Below are positions 31,971-39,721 of a stretch of DNA of 39,721 bases, piece after piece (position 1 is the stretch's first letter; each line of letters begins with the position of its first letter). The translations under genes were made by a program, and so were the position numbers. Under the pieces are notes generated by a model. That model was not told where the DNA came from, searched no databases, and saw nothing but the letters and a program-made list of their open reading frames with translations. The stretch is taken from assembly GCA_013359135.1 (NCBI GenBank), contig JABWCN010000042.1, forward strand, positions 1 through 39,721, read 5' to 3'. Source of the stretch: Pseudobdellovibrionaceae bacterium (GTDB taxonomy: Bacteria > Bdellovibrionota > Bdellovibrionia > Bdellovibrionales > Bdellovibrionaceae).

Positions 31971-34106
31971 CTAGGTTCTTTTTCTTCGAGCTAAAGCTAA
32001 TTCCCGTGTTAACATAATTTCTTTTTCAGAGATATCACCTAAGTGACCATATATATTGGCTAACTTAACTCCATGTTTTTGAGAAAGCTTGTAAATTTCT
32101 TTAACCTTCATCCAATCAATATCTCGTCCTAAAGTAAAACTTTCATATTTCTCTTCCATTGAAAGAACTGCCGTCTCAGCTAAACAAGCATACACAATAT
32201 TTTTTGGTAAACCAATATCGCAAGTCAAATTATATGAACCTGGCAAAATTAATTCTCCAGACTCTATAATAAGGACATCTGGTCTTTTCCTTGCCTCTTC
32301 TTTAGTAAAATCTAATGGTCGAGAGCAATCGCAGACCACACATCCAGGTTTTAATTGCATCACGTCTACGATTTTTTGATCAAACGATGAGGTCGCTGTA
32401 ACCAACACGTCTGATATGCTAGCAAAATGATTTGCATCTGTTGATATCAAAATTTCACATTTAGGATTTAACATTTCTAACTCTAATTTTAACTGCTCCA
32501 AACGTTCTTTTCTTGGAGCAACTATGACTACTTTTTCAAAAACTAGACTTAGTAGTTTAGCAGAAACTTTACCAATTGAGCCAGTAGCTCCGATAACCAT
32601 GGCAATTCCTTGAACCAAACCCGTATTATGATTGAGATTTAAAAGCTTCATCTTCAAAACCACTTCATATAGCGCCCAGAGCGTTGCTGAAGCACTTAAA
32701 CTATTTCCTGTAGTTACAGGTAAGGGTGAGTTTTTGTTAATAGTTACCCCTGAATCACCAACTACTTTTGTATAAGCCCCAAGACCTATAATTTTTGCTC
32801 CTCGTTCTGCAGCATCAACACAGCATTTATGAATTTGATTGTAAATTTGCTCAGGCTCACTGTTCTTTAAAACTTTTGGAGTAGCTAACAACGCATAAAT
32901 AATACCATTCACTTCTCTGCCATTATAGTCGGAAACAATTTTATTTATTCTTCCATAAACAATTGGTGGTAGTTTGGCCACATGTTTATCAAAATCATCA
33001 TTCCATTTTTTTGGTAATTGCTTAACTAAGTTTCCTATCATGGGAATTCTTTGAAAATCTTTATGAGATAAAGCATGAACAACAAATGCAAAATCTGGAG
33101 CTTTATCATTCAAAACACTATCTTTTAATTTATGATACTTTTTAGTTAGTTTTACTTGCGTAGACAAATTCCGTTTTAATCCATATTTACGAACTTCATG
33201 CATCACCTCATTAGAAGTTCCTAAAAGACTTTGCCATTCTTCAAAGCTTTGCGATGATGCCTTCTGATGCTTCAATCTTAAAATCGCTTCTAGCAAACTG
33301 AAATTCAAATTAGGTGTAAAATTATACTTCGAAGGCATGAGCTGGTGTACTCTAGAAAAACCATAAGTATTTATCTTCTGCTCTAAGACTTCATGCTTCG
33401 TCCAAGTAATTAACTCTTTATCTTTAAAAATATCTGTATCTCTATGAAAGTAGTCAATTACCGGAAGATCACCGATAACGTAATTACAAGCCTTTAACTG
33501 GTTAACTATAAATTGCTTACCTTTTTCTTGAAATTCACTTTCAAATGCAACTGACTGTCCCTTCATAGACTTCATTGTTGCAAAATTTAAAGACGTCTGT
33601 GCCACTTGCATCAACCCAAGAAATGGACGGATTATTAATGGCAATCCTGTAATAGCATAAAGATCACCGAAAAAAAGTCGACTGCCTTCGATATGCCTTA
33701 AATACTCCTCAATATCTGAATTCATAAAGGCTATAGGAAGATAAAATCCCGACCTTGGATTAATTTCTTTTTTTCTAATTAATTCCATCATCGTTTCCAT
33801 GGTAATGATCTCTTTTAGCCCCGTCCCATCGCACAAAGGGACTGAGGAAGGCGTGTCCATGATTTCAAAATATTGCCGATGAATAAAACTTTTATTTCTT
33901 AAACACAAGGACGGTGGTAATGAACTTAAGGCAAAGGCATCTACCTCGTTGTTTAAAGTCTTAATTAATGCTTTCATCGCTGTGACAGAAAAGTTAGCTC
34001 CAAATCTTTGAACTTCAAATTTACAGGAATCGTACTCGAAATGACTTACATAATCCCAATGTGAATATCCAAAGCTTATTTCAGCTATGCGAAACGAATT
34101 TTTCAT
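31971..34106 (-). CDS. Long protein with C-terminal acyl-ACP-reductase-like domain
   Basis: I chose the ATG at 34106, five bases after GGAG; the longer reading from 34181 lacks a ribosome binding site. The protein has 711 residues. From about residue 337 on it resembles cyanobacterial acyl-ACP reductase (AAR): GLGAYTKVVG (441-450), TTGNSLSASA (465-474), the Rossmann motif GATGSIG (506-512), and YACLAETAVL with Cys641, at the place of the catalytic Cys in AAR (FACFAEAMLL), then SFTLGRD. The first 336 residues include FALSSLPPSL and I do not recognise them. AAR makes long-chain aldehydes from acyl-ACP with NADPH; aldehyde formation here is an inference. The gene overlaps the SDR gene by 26 bases. 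Confidence 0.75.
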   Translation of the reverse strand: MKNSFRIAEISFGYSHWDYVSHFEYDSCKFEVQRFGANFSVTAMKALIKTLNNEVDAFALSSLPPSLCLRNKSFIHRQYFEIMDTPSSVPLCDGTGLKEIITMETMMELIRKKEINPRSGFYLPIAFMNSDIEEYLRHIEGSRLFFGDLYAITGLPLIIRPFLGLMQVAQTSLNFATMKSMKGQSVAFESEFQEKGKQFIVNQLKACNYVIGDLPVIDYFHRDTDIFKDKELITWTKHEVLEQKINTYGFSRVHQLMPSKYNFTPNLNFSLLEAILRLKHQKASSQSFEEWQSLLGTSNEVMHEVRKYGLKRNLSTQVKLTKKYHKLKDSVLNDKAPDFAFVVHALSHKDFQRIPMIGNLVKQLPKKWNDDFDKHVAKLPPIVYGRINKIVSDYNGREVNGIIYALLATPKVLKNSEPEQIYNQIHKCCVDAAERGAKIIGLGAYTKVVGDSGVTINKNSPLPVTTGNSLSASATLWALYEVVLKMKLLNLNHNTGLVQGIAMVIGATGSIGKVSAKLLSLVFEKVVIVAPRKERLEQLKLELEMLNPKCEILISTDANHFASISDVLVTATSSFDQKIVDVMQLKPGCVVCDCSRPLDFTKEEARKRPDVLIIESGELILPGSYNLTCDIGLPKNIVYACLAETAVLSMEEKYESFTLGRDIDWMKVKEIYKLSQKHGVKLANIYGHLGDISEKEIMLTRELALARRKRT

Positions 34107-35121
34107 ATCCACTCCAAAAAGTTTGTTCATAATCGAAATACTCTGGACACCAGTGATCTCCAAGTACCTTTGTTGTTTCAACAGAACTAAATTCAGGTAA
34201 ACTCAAGGCATACTTTAATTGTTCCTTTGGAAACTCAAATATTCTATTAGCAATTTCTGCAGTTAAATTAGCTGGCAACTCTTTAATCAATTTAAATTCA
34301 CTTTTCTTAAAATTTAAATGTCGCATGACAGAGCTATAAAAATCTCGCAATCCTACACCTTTTTTAGGAGTAATATGATAGCTATAGTAGTTTTGAAGTT
34401 TATCATGAGATTCTGATTCAGATAAAGAATGATTTAATATATTAACAATAGCTTCAGCTGCGACATCAACTGGAACAAAAGGCAACTTAACTTGTTCATT
34501 ACCCGGCAGTAAAAAAATACCTGGCCAATTTTCAATATAATTTCTCAATTTCAAAAAACCTTGGACTGCTTTGTAAGGTCCATCAACTCTTTGAATTTCC
34601 CCGTTATTAGAATTCCCAACCAAAACTCCTAGCCTTAGATTAATTTTTTTAAGATTTTTATTTGGCCAATTTTGAATTTGAACTTCTGTCAAAGCTTTTC
34701 CCTCTGAATAAGGATCTGGAAAAGGATTTATTAAATGACTTTCATAAGGAGAAACAACTCCAGACATGTTAGATACAGCAGCCACTGAACTTGCGTTAAT
34801 AAAAATAGGAATGTCTAATTCTTGAGTTAATTTTAATGAAGTATTAGTTCCAAATACATTATTTACTATGATTTCATGATAAGGAGCATTTAAGTCATAC
34901 AAACCAGCAAGATGTAAAAACACATCAAACTTTTCTTTTGCTAGTGGTTTTAAATCCAAGCCTGCATTCCATAAGGAAAGATCACCAGTTAACCCTGTAT
35001 TGGCAGTTCTGGATAAAACACGTAAATCAACTAACGGGCTATTTTTCAATATGCGAACTACTTCTTTTCCTAAAAATCCTGTCCCACCAGTCATGAAAAT
35101 TTTAACTCTTTTTTTACTCAT
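34081..35121 (-). CDS. Extended SDR (NAD-dependent epimerase/dehydratase or acyl-reductase type)
   Basis: The protein has 346 residues. It has a nucleotide-binding TGGTGFLG at residues 11-18, a Ser pair in NASSVAA (near 111), and the catalytic YxxxK as Tyr138 and Lys142 in YSEGK, so it is an active-looking extended short-chain dehydrogenase. The segments LRLGVLVGNS and KLPFVPVDVAAEAI are shared with the NAD_binding_4 (thioester- and fatty-acyl-reductase) and epimerase groups. The order of genes suggests that it works with the acyl-reductase-like protein, with which it overlaps by 26 bases. A substrate cannot be assigned. The start follows TAGGAAA. Confidence 0.85.
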   Translation of the reverse strand: MSKKRVKIFMTGGTGFLGKEVVRILKNSPLVDLRVLSRTANTGLTGDLSLWNAGLDLKPLAKEKFDVFLHLAGLYDLNAPYHEIIVNNVFGTNTSLKLTQELDIPIFINASSVAAVSNMSGVVSPYESHLINPFPDPYSEGKALTEVQIQNWPNKNLKKINLRLGVLVGNSNNGEIQRVDGPYKAVQGFLKLRNYIENWPGIFLLPGNEQVKLPFVPVDVAAEAIVNILNHSLSESESHDKLQNYYSYHITPKKGVGLRDFYSSVMRHLNFKKSEFKLIKELPANLTAEIANRIFEFPKEQLKYALSLPEFSSVETTKVLGDHWCPEYFDYEQTFWSGYEKFVSHS

Positions 35122-35154
35122 TTTTTCCTACACTTTGATGTTTATACTCCAAGA

Positions 35155-36147
35155 TTAAACCATTATTGTTAACTGTTGGTGATGACACTTAAATTTAATT
35201 TCCTGCACGTCTCTAAATAAAATTTCTCCATCACCAAAAAAAGTAAGTTGTCTTTTCTGACTCAATGACCGAACCGTGAATGCACTTCGCTCCGAGATAT
35301 TTACAATACTACTTTCACGTATAGAGCCACGCAAAACTTTTAAAACACTTAAAAGCTGAGTTAATAAATGATGAGACTCAATCAAGGTTAAATTCATCAT
35401 CCCATCAGTATTTTGTGTATAAGGTGCTATCAAAAACTTTTTACCAAGATAGGGTTGATTATTAATCAGCAAAAAAGGAGCTTTAGATATCTTTCTCTTT
35501 CCATCCTCAAACTCAATTTCTACATTCCAGTCTTGTGAATCCCACTTCAATAAAGATTGTATTAAAAATGTAGAATAAACCTCGGATCCCATTTTTTTTA
35601 CAAATCGATGTGTGTATTTCGAAAAATGCCTAATCAAAGATTTCTCTTCTGAATCTTGAGACCTTTTCTGCAAAAAAGATCTCAACTTATTAGCTTTATC
35701 CGCAGTGATCGCAGGAATCCCAAAACCACCATTAGTGAGCATATATTTTTTTACTCCATTAGATTCAGCCTCAATAATATCAATCTTTTTTTCTTCGCCA
35801 GACAAAATACTTCTAGCCGCCTCACTGATACGTTGACTTATTCCTAATTCATGACTCAAATCATTCGCTGTTCCAGAACTAATAATAGACAATGGAGGAG
35901 TTTTATCTCCCAATTTTAGAGACATAACCATCTGCATGGTTTCATTAACTGTTCCATCACCACCACAAACCATCAACGCATTTGTTTTTTGCTCTAGTTC
36001 TGACAAGATAAAAGCCATAACCTCTTTCCTGTGACTAACAATATGAAATGACAATTCACATCGAAATAGAGATTCTGAAATTTTGTCTTTTAAAACATCG
36101 ACTTTTACAGCACCGGCTCTTGGATTTATGATGACAGAAACTCTCAT
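35155..36147 (-). CDS. Diacylglycerol-kinase-type lipid kinase (YegS/DgkB family)
   Basis: The enzyme phosphorylates a hydroxyl of a lipid such as diacylglycerol with ATP. It has 330 residues with the opening IINPRAG (residues 6-12) and the ATP-site motif GGDGT (62-66) in CGGDGTVNE, then SSGTANDLSHELG. The second domain carries TNGGFGI and LLINNQPYLG. These are diagnostic for the DAGK/YegS/LCB5 family; which lipid is used cannot be told. GAGG lies seven bases before the ATG, and the gene starts one base after the stop of the dikinase gene, so they are tightly coupled. It fits a pathway with lipid phosphate intermediates. Confidence 0.92.
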   Translation of the reverse strand: MRVSVIINPRAGAVKVDVLKDKISESLFRCELSFHIVSHRKEVMAFILSELEQKTNALMVCGGDGTVNETMQMVMSLKLGDKTPPLSIISSGTANDLSHELGISQRISEAARSILSGEEKKIDIIEAESNGVKKYMLTNGGFGIPAITADKANKLRSFLQKRSQDSEEKSLIRHFSKYTHRFVKKMGSEVYSTFLIQSLLKWDSQDWNVEIEFEDGKRKISKAPFLLINNQPYLGKKFLIAPYTQNTDGMMNLTLIESHHLLTQLLSVLKVLRGSIRESSIVNISERSAFTVRSLSQKRQLTFFGDGEILFRDVQEIKFKCHHQQLTIMV

Positions 36148-36148
36148 A

Positions 36149-38836
36149 CTAACCCTCTGACGTTAAAATTTTTATTGTTCCAGCTTTTCCATCAAAACGA
36201 ACTCGCATTCCTGACTTTAACTTTTTGGTTAATCCAGGAATAGACACAATAGTAGGAATTCCCATTTCTCTTGCCACAATAGCTGAATGGGATAATAGAC
36301 TTCCACGTTCAACAAGTAGACCTCTTATACTTGGATACAGTGGAACCCAACCTGGATCTGTCCTATCAGCCACTAAAATTTCTCCATTTAAATCTAAATT
36401 ATCTTGAGGCGATGAGATGTATTTTACTTCTCCCTCAATAACTCCAGGACAACAAGGAATTCCTTTTAAATCACAATCTTCACCCTCATAGTTCGGAACT
36501 TCAACTTCTTTAATAAATTGATTCCGCCAATACACTGGACCTCTTGTCATTATCCTTGGATCTGGTGACGCCTCAAATCCTTGATAGGATTTCTTCCTTA
36601 TATCTACTAATGAATTTAAATCATAAGATGGTAACGTTCCATTATAAACACCAAAAACTTCCTCAATAGTAAGCCAAAAAACATCTCTTGAATGATTTAA
36701 TGCATTTATTCCGGCTAATTCTTCACCAATATATTGAAAAATATTTCTAGCTAAACCATAAATTCGAGTTCTTGCAAAACGGGTATTTTCTCTATTTTTT
36801 ACAGCTTTTCTGGCATGTTTCAATACCCAAAAATAGAATCCTTTTTTAAAACCACCAAGCTCTTTAGCTACTTTTTCTTCGGCTATCTGTCTAATTCTAC
36901 TTTCTTCTTCTGCTTCCAACTGCTCTATCGTGTTTGATTTCAGATAATTTTTGATACAAACAAACAAATATGTCGGATCAGTATTAAGATCAATCTCTTC
37001 TAATTTCATCTCACTCATACATCTAAAACCAAATTTTTCTAGATATTTTTTGATCTCATAAAAAAATTCTGCGTATTGACTTTGGTTAATTGCTTCAAAT
37101 AAATCACTAGCTTCTGTCTCTTCAACAAGCTTTCTGAGTTCAACATTTTTCATTACCATTAGGGTCATTTTTTTAAGTGCTTTCATAGGCTCAGCACTCT
37201 CAAGCCCTCCTTCGTTGCTTAATAGGTCATTTTGTATTGTTGAATCAAACTGATGTAACCATGAAAGAGTTAACTTCCGTAGTAATCCAAAGTGGACCAT
37301 ACATAAAAAATCATTAATGATCGGTGCCTTCCAACGTCCAAGCATATTGACCTCAAGCTCTGAATAAACTTGTATCAATTGATCTCCACGCATCGTTTTT
37401 AAGTTTAATGACCGATATTTGTGATAATCTTTTTGAAAGGTTTCTAGAAACTCATCTACCATCGTCTGAATAGTTAAATGATATTTAAAAAAGCTAACTC
37501 CAGTAATTGTTTTTCTTATTCTTCCTGCCAAGGTATCCCAGGAAGGATGCGGTTTAATTCTATCTGCAATTTCATCTGTAAGACTTTCAGAAACACCCAT
37601 CATAGTTTCCATAAATTGACGATTTTGTTTGAAGCCTGGAAGTACACCTACCAATTTATACCAATTAAACAAATTATAATAGACTCGACCATTAATTGAA
37701 CCTAACATATAACTCAAATATGAATCCATTTCTTTTATAATTCTTGAAGGTACATTTAAAACTTCGCAAAATTGTACATAAACATTTTTATAGTTTCTAA
37801 GAGCAAAAGAAAAACTAAGAGGTAGTGTCAGTCCTCCATAAGATTCTATAATATTGGAGTTATCCCAAAGATTAGGATAACCCACTAAATCATTTTCTAG
37901 ATGAGTTACAGGTCTTGTTTGTAGAACATATAACGTCCCATTTTCAAAGGCCCACTCAATATCTTGAGGTTTTTGAAAATGGTTGTAAATCTGTTTACCA
38001 AGCTCCCACAACTGTTTTAACTGAGACTCATCCAGCGACGCTTGCATTTGCTTTGAAGGATCTAGATCGACCAATCTTGTATGTCCACTAAGACCTTTTT
38101 TCATCGCTGATTTTTTATCAACAATATCCTCTTTGATTTTTTTTCCTGAACTTGCTTCTAACCAAAATGAATCCGCAGGTAAAGCTCCTGAAACTAAACC
38201 CTCTCCTACGCCGTGAACGCTGCTAACTACATATTGATCTACTCTTTGAGCAACAGGGTCACAGGTAAACAATACTCCCGACTGATCTGGATCGATCATT
38301 TTTTGCAGCACAACTGAAACTTGAACACCAGATAATGGAATTTTATTTTTAATTCGATAAATAAGACCTCTCTCAGTAAAACCAGAGGCCCAACATTTTT
38401 TTATAGACAACAGAATTTCATCAAAATCAGAAATGTACAAATAGCTGGACAATTGACCTGCAAAAGAATGAGCTGTACCATCCTCATCTGAAGCTGAACT
38501 TCTGACTGAATAAACTTTTGTATCTTTGGGAAACTGTTTTAAAGCTTCTGTTAGAGCTTCTATTAAAAACTCTGGAGTCTTTGAGTTTAAAAATAAATCT
38601 TGAATTAATTTTTCTGCTATACTCGCAGATATTTTTCCCGATTCAAGCTCCTGGATGACTTTTTCTATAGATTCATCTAAACCTAAAATATCAATATATT
38701 TTTTGTAATAGCGTTTACCAAAAACTATCCATTCAGGTACTTGAAAGCCTTTTTGAGTCATTTGGTATAGGTTAAACCCTTTCCCACCGGATTCTTTTTT
38801 TGCAAAAGCGTAAGTTGAGTTTTTTGTAACCAACAT
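36149..38836 (-). CDS. PEP-synthase-like dikinase lacking the PEP-binding barrel
   Basis: The ATG at 38836 is eight bases after GGAG; a TTG at 38848 lies over that site. The protein has 895 residues. The ATP-grasp half of PEP synthase is at about 1-315 (GGKGFNL, VRSSASDEDGTAHSFAGQ, ending DIEWAF and LQTRPV). A long helical middle region (about 320-780) has no recognised motif. The phosphohistidine swivel domain is at the C-terminus with GSLLSHSAIVARE, His850 being the phosphate carrier. The PEP/pyruvate TIM barrel is absent. This ATP-grasp/middle/His order is that of rifampin phosphotransferase, where the middle binds the acceptor. I infer phosphoryl transfer from ATP to an unknown alcohol, perhaps a lipid. 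It begins two bases after the UbiA-like gene. Confidence 0.82.
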   Translation of the reverse strand: MLVTKNSTYAFAKKESGGKGFNLYQMTQKGFQVPEWIVFGKRYYKKYIDILGLDESIEKVIQELESGKISASIAEKLIQDLFLNSKTPEFLIEALTEALKQFPKDTKVYSVRSSASDEDGTAHSFAGQLSSYLYISDFDEILLSIKKCWASGFTERGLIYRIKNKIPLSGVQVSVVLQKMIDPDQSGVLFTCDPVAQRVDQYVVSSVHGVGEGLVSGALPADSFWLEASSGKKIKEDIVDKKSAMKKGLSGHTRLVDLDPSKQMQASLDESQLKQLWELGKQIYNHFQKPQDIEWAFENGTLYVLQTRPVTHLENDLVGYPNLWDNSNIIESYGGLTLPLSFSFALRNYKNVYVQFCEVLNVPSRIIKEMDSYLSYMLGSINGRVYYNLFNWYKLVGVLPGFKQNRQFMETMMGVSESLTDEIADRIKPHPSWDTLAGRIRKTITGVSFFKYHLTIQTMVDEFLETFQKDYHKYRSLNLKTMRGDQLIQVYSELEVNMLGRWKAPIINDFLCMVHFGLLRKLTLSWLHQFDSTIQNDLLSNEGGLESAEPMKALKKMTLMVMKNVELRKLVEETEASDLFEAINQSQYAEFFYEIKKYLEKFGFRCMSEMKLEEIDLNTDPTYLFVCIKNYLKSNTIEQLEAEEESRIRQIAEEKVAKELGGFKKGFYFWVLKHARKAVKNRENTRFARTRIYGLARNIFQYIGEELAGINALNHSRDVFWLTIEEVFGVYNGTLPSYDLNSLVDIRKKSYQGFEASPDPRIMTRGPVYWRNQFIKEVEVPNYEGEDCDLKGIPCCPGVIEGEVKYISSPQDNLDLNGEILVADRTDPGWVPLYPSIRGLLVERGSLLSHSAIVAREMGIPTIVSIPGLTKKLKSGMRVRFDGKAGTIKILTSEG

Positions 38837-38838
38837 GA

Positions 38839-39711
38839 TTATCTCCAATAAGTATAAGTTAATAACATAAAGTGACCAATTAAAAATATTCCTGAAATTA
38901 ATCTAAAAAACTTTGCCGAAGCCGTATTTTTCTTAATCACATAAATTAAACTCAAAATAAAATAGCACCCAGCTAGTAGGTAAAAAATTTCAATATTTTT
39001 CACCTCTAGAAAGTATAAAAATATTAAACCCAGTATTACTTGTGACATTGACAATGCCCAAGCTCCGATAGCACCAAAAAGCAAAGAATATGTTTCAACC
39101 AATGGTCGTTCTTCCTCTGCTGCGTAGGTTTTTCTGGCAAATTCAAAAAGATTAAAATAAAACCATGGTGTGATAAAAAACAGTACTGTCTGTAATGATA
39201 CTTCACTTCCAGCAGCGCTCGAGAATACAAATGCAGCGGAAAATCCTGATAAGCAACTTACAAAAGTGTGTAGCACAGCATAGGTAGTCAAATGAGGTCT
39301 AATAAAATTACCAACAAAGAACTCTTCATACATCAACATTGAATAACTAAGAGCAATCAAATGAACAAAGAAATACTCTTTACCAAGCAAGGCAACACTA
39401 GCTAATTCTGCTAAGATCAGAATCAACAAGGTAATCTTAACTTGATCGATTGAAAGAACACCTCTTGCCAATGGGCGCGTGGGATTATGTTTCAAGTCCA
39501 CGGTATAATCTTTAATCTCATCAAAAAGCCTAAGACGAAAGAAAAAAGAAACCAATAACACAAATGAAAAAATCGCTCTTTCTATAGAAAAAGTTTGCGT
39601 TGTTTTATCAAGCATACATAAGCCCAATCCCAATGAAAAAAAGAAAATCATCGGGAAATAACTTCCTGGATTAAAACGTTCTTTAATAAGAATCAGTAGT
39701 CCTTTAATCAA
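38839..39711 (-). CDS. UbiA-family prenyltransferase-like membrane protein
   Basis: The protein has 290 residues and seven to nine hydrophobic helices. The first Asp-rich motif is FDEIKDYTVDLKHNPTRPLARG (about residues 62-83), the UbiA (D/N)DxxDxxxD region followed by the NPxRP segment. The second motif is changed: FEFARKTYAAEEERPLVETYS, with a Glu cluster where UbiA enzymes have DxxxD. UbiA proteins move prenyl groups onto an aromatic or other acceptor inside the membrane; the substrate here is unknown. The start is TTG at 39711, five bases after GAGGT; the frame stays open up to the window edge at 39721, so a longer form cannot be excluded. Confidence 0.82.
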   Translation of the reverse strand: MIKGLLILIKERFNPGSYFPMIFFFSLGLGLCMLDKTTQTFSIERAIFSFVLLVSFFFRLRLFDEIKDYTVDLKHNPTRPLARGVLSIDQVKITLLILILAELASVALLGKEYFFVHLIALSYSMLMYEEFFVGNFIRPHLTTYAVLHTFVSCLSGFSAAFVFSSAAGSEVSLQTVLFFITPWFYFNLFEFARKTYAAEEERPLVETYSLLFGAIGAWALSMSQVILGLIFLYFLEVKNIEIFYLLAGCYFILSLIYVIKKNTASAKFFRLISGIFLIGHFMLLTYTYWR

Positions 39712-39721
39712 TGATAACCTC

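Noticed and set aside
1-39721. Mobile elements, CRISPR arrays, tRNA or rRNA genes
   Set aside because: Reading both strands I found no transposase or integrase motif, regularly spaced repeats, cloverleaf with conserved loop, or rRNA-like sequence; a covariance-model scan would be needed to exclude small RNAs.

Overview
The window is an AT-rich chromosomal stretch that looks like a member of the Bdellovibrionota (Bdellovibrio-like or Bacteriovorax-like). The pointers are a TIGR02147-family regulator (a family known mainly from Bdellovibrio and Fibrobacter), many small proteins with signal peptides and no recognisable domain, a stand-alone CheY/CheX pair, HD-GYP-type proteins, and Gram-negative envelope machinery. 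No rRNA, tRNA, CRISPR array, transposase or integrase was seen. The taxonomic call is an inference from gene content.

Layout. Positions 1-3353 hold two lipoproteins (the first cut by the window edge), an exported alpha/beta hydrolase and a Methyltransf_32-type methyltransferase. Positions 3400-7710 are an arginine block: argH and argG on the minus strand diverge from argF and argR on the plus strand, and the shared intergenic region carries four 14-bp ARG-box-like sites, so ArgR probably controls both sides and its own gene. Positions 7719-15462 are accessory: exported proteins of unknown function, one with a PARP-like H...GLF...E pattern, a small XRE regulator, and a three-gene operon of TIGR02147 regulator, small exported protein and HExxH metalloprotease, preceded by repeated TGAGAACACTA operator-like sites.

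Positions 15494-25327 are signalling and housekeeping: thioesterase, LuxR-type HTH protein, CheY, CheX, a degenerate HD-GYP protein, an RDD membrane protein, CCA-adding enzyme, QueG, a pseudo-HPt protein ending in a CheZ/FliM-like CheY-binding tail, and a near-intact HD-GYP protein. A 44-bp element (40 of 44 identical) precedes two exported coiled-coil proteins at 9391 and 22319 that also share a C-x-H-x-Y-T motif at the mature N-terminus. An S1 protease lipoprotein and an exported unknown follow, up to 27016.

The most interesting region is 27131-39711, a tightly packed run of ten minus-strand genes that probably continues past the right edge. In transcription order: UbiA-like prenyltransferase, PEP-synthase/rifampin-phosphotransferase-like dikinase, YegS/DgkB-type lipid kinase, extended SDR, a long protein whose C-terminal half resembles cyanobacterial acyl-ACP reductase, MacB/LolD-type ABC ATPase, FtsX-type permease, LolA-like periplasmic carrier, outer-membrane beta-barrel, and a BtaA/DUF3419 enzyme. 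The first part and the last gene look like lipid synthesis or modification, and the middle looks like an inner-to-outer-membrane lipid export path. I infer a dedicated system that makes an unusual lipid and places it in the outer membrane. I do not recognise this combination as a described pathway.
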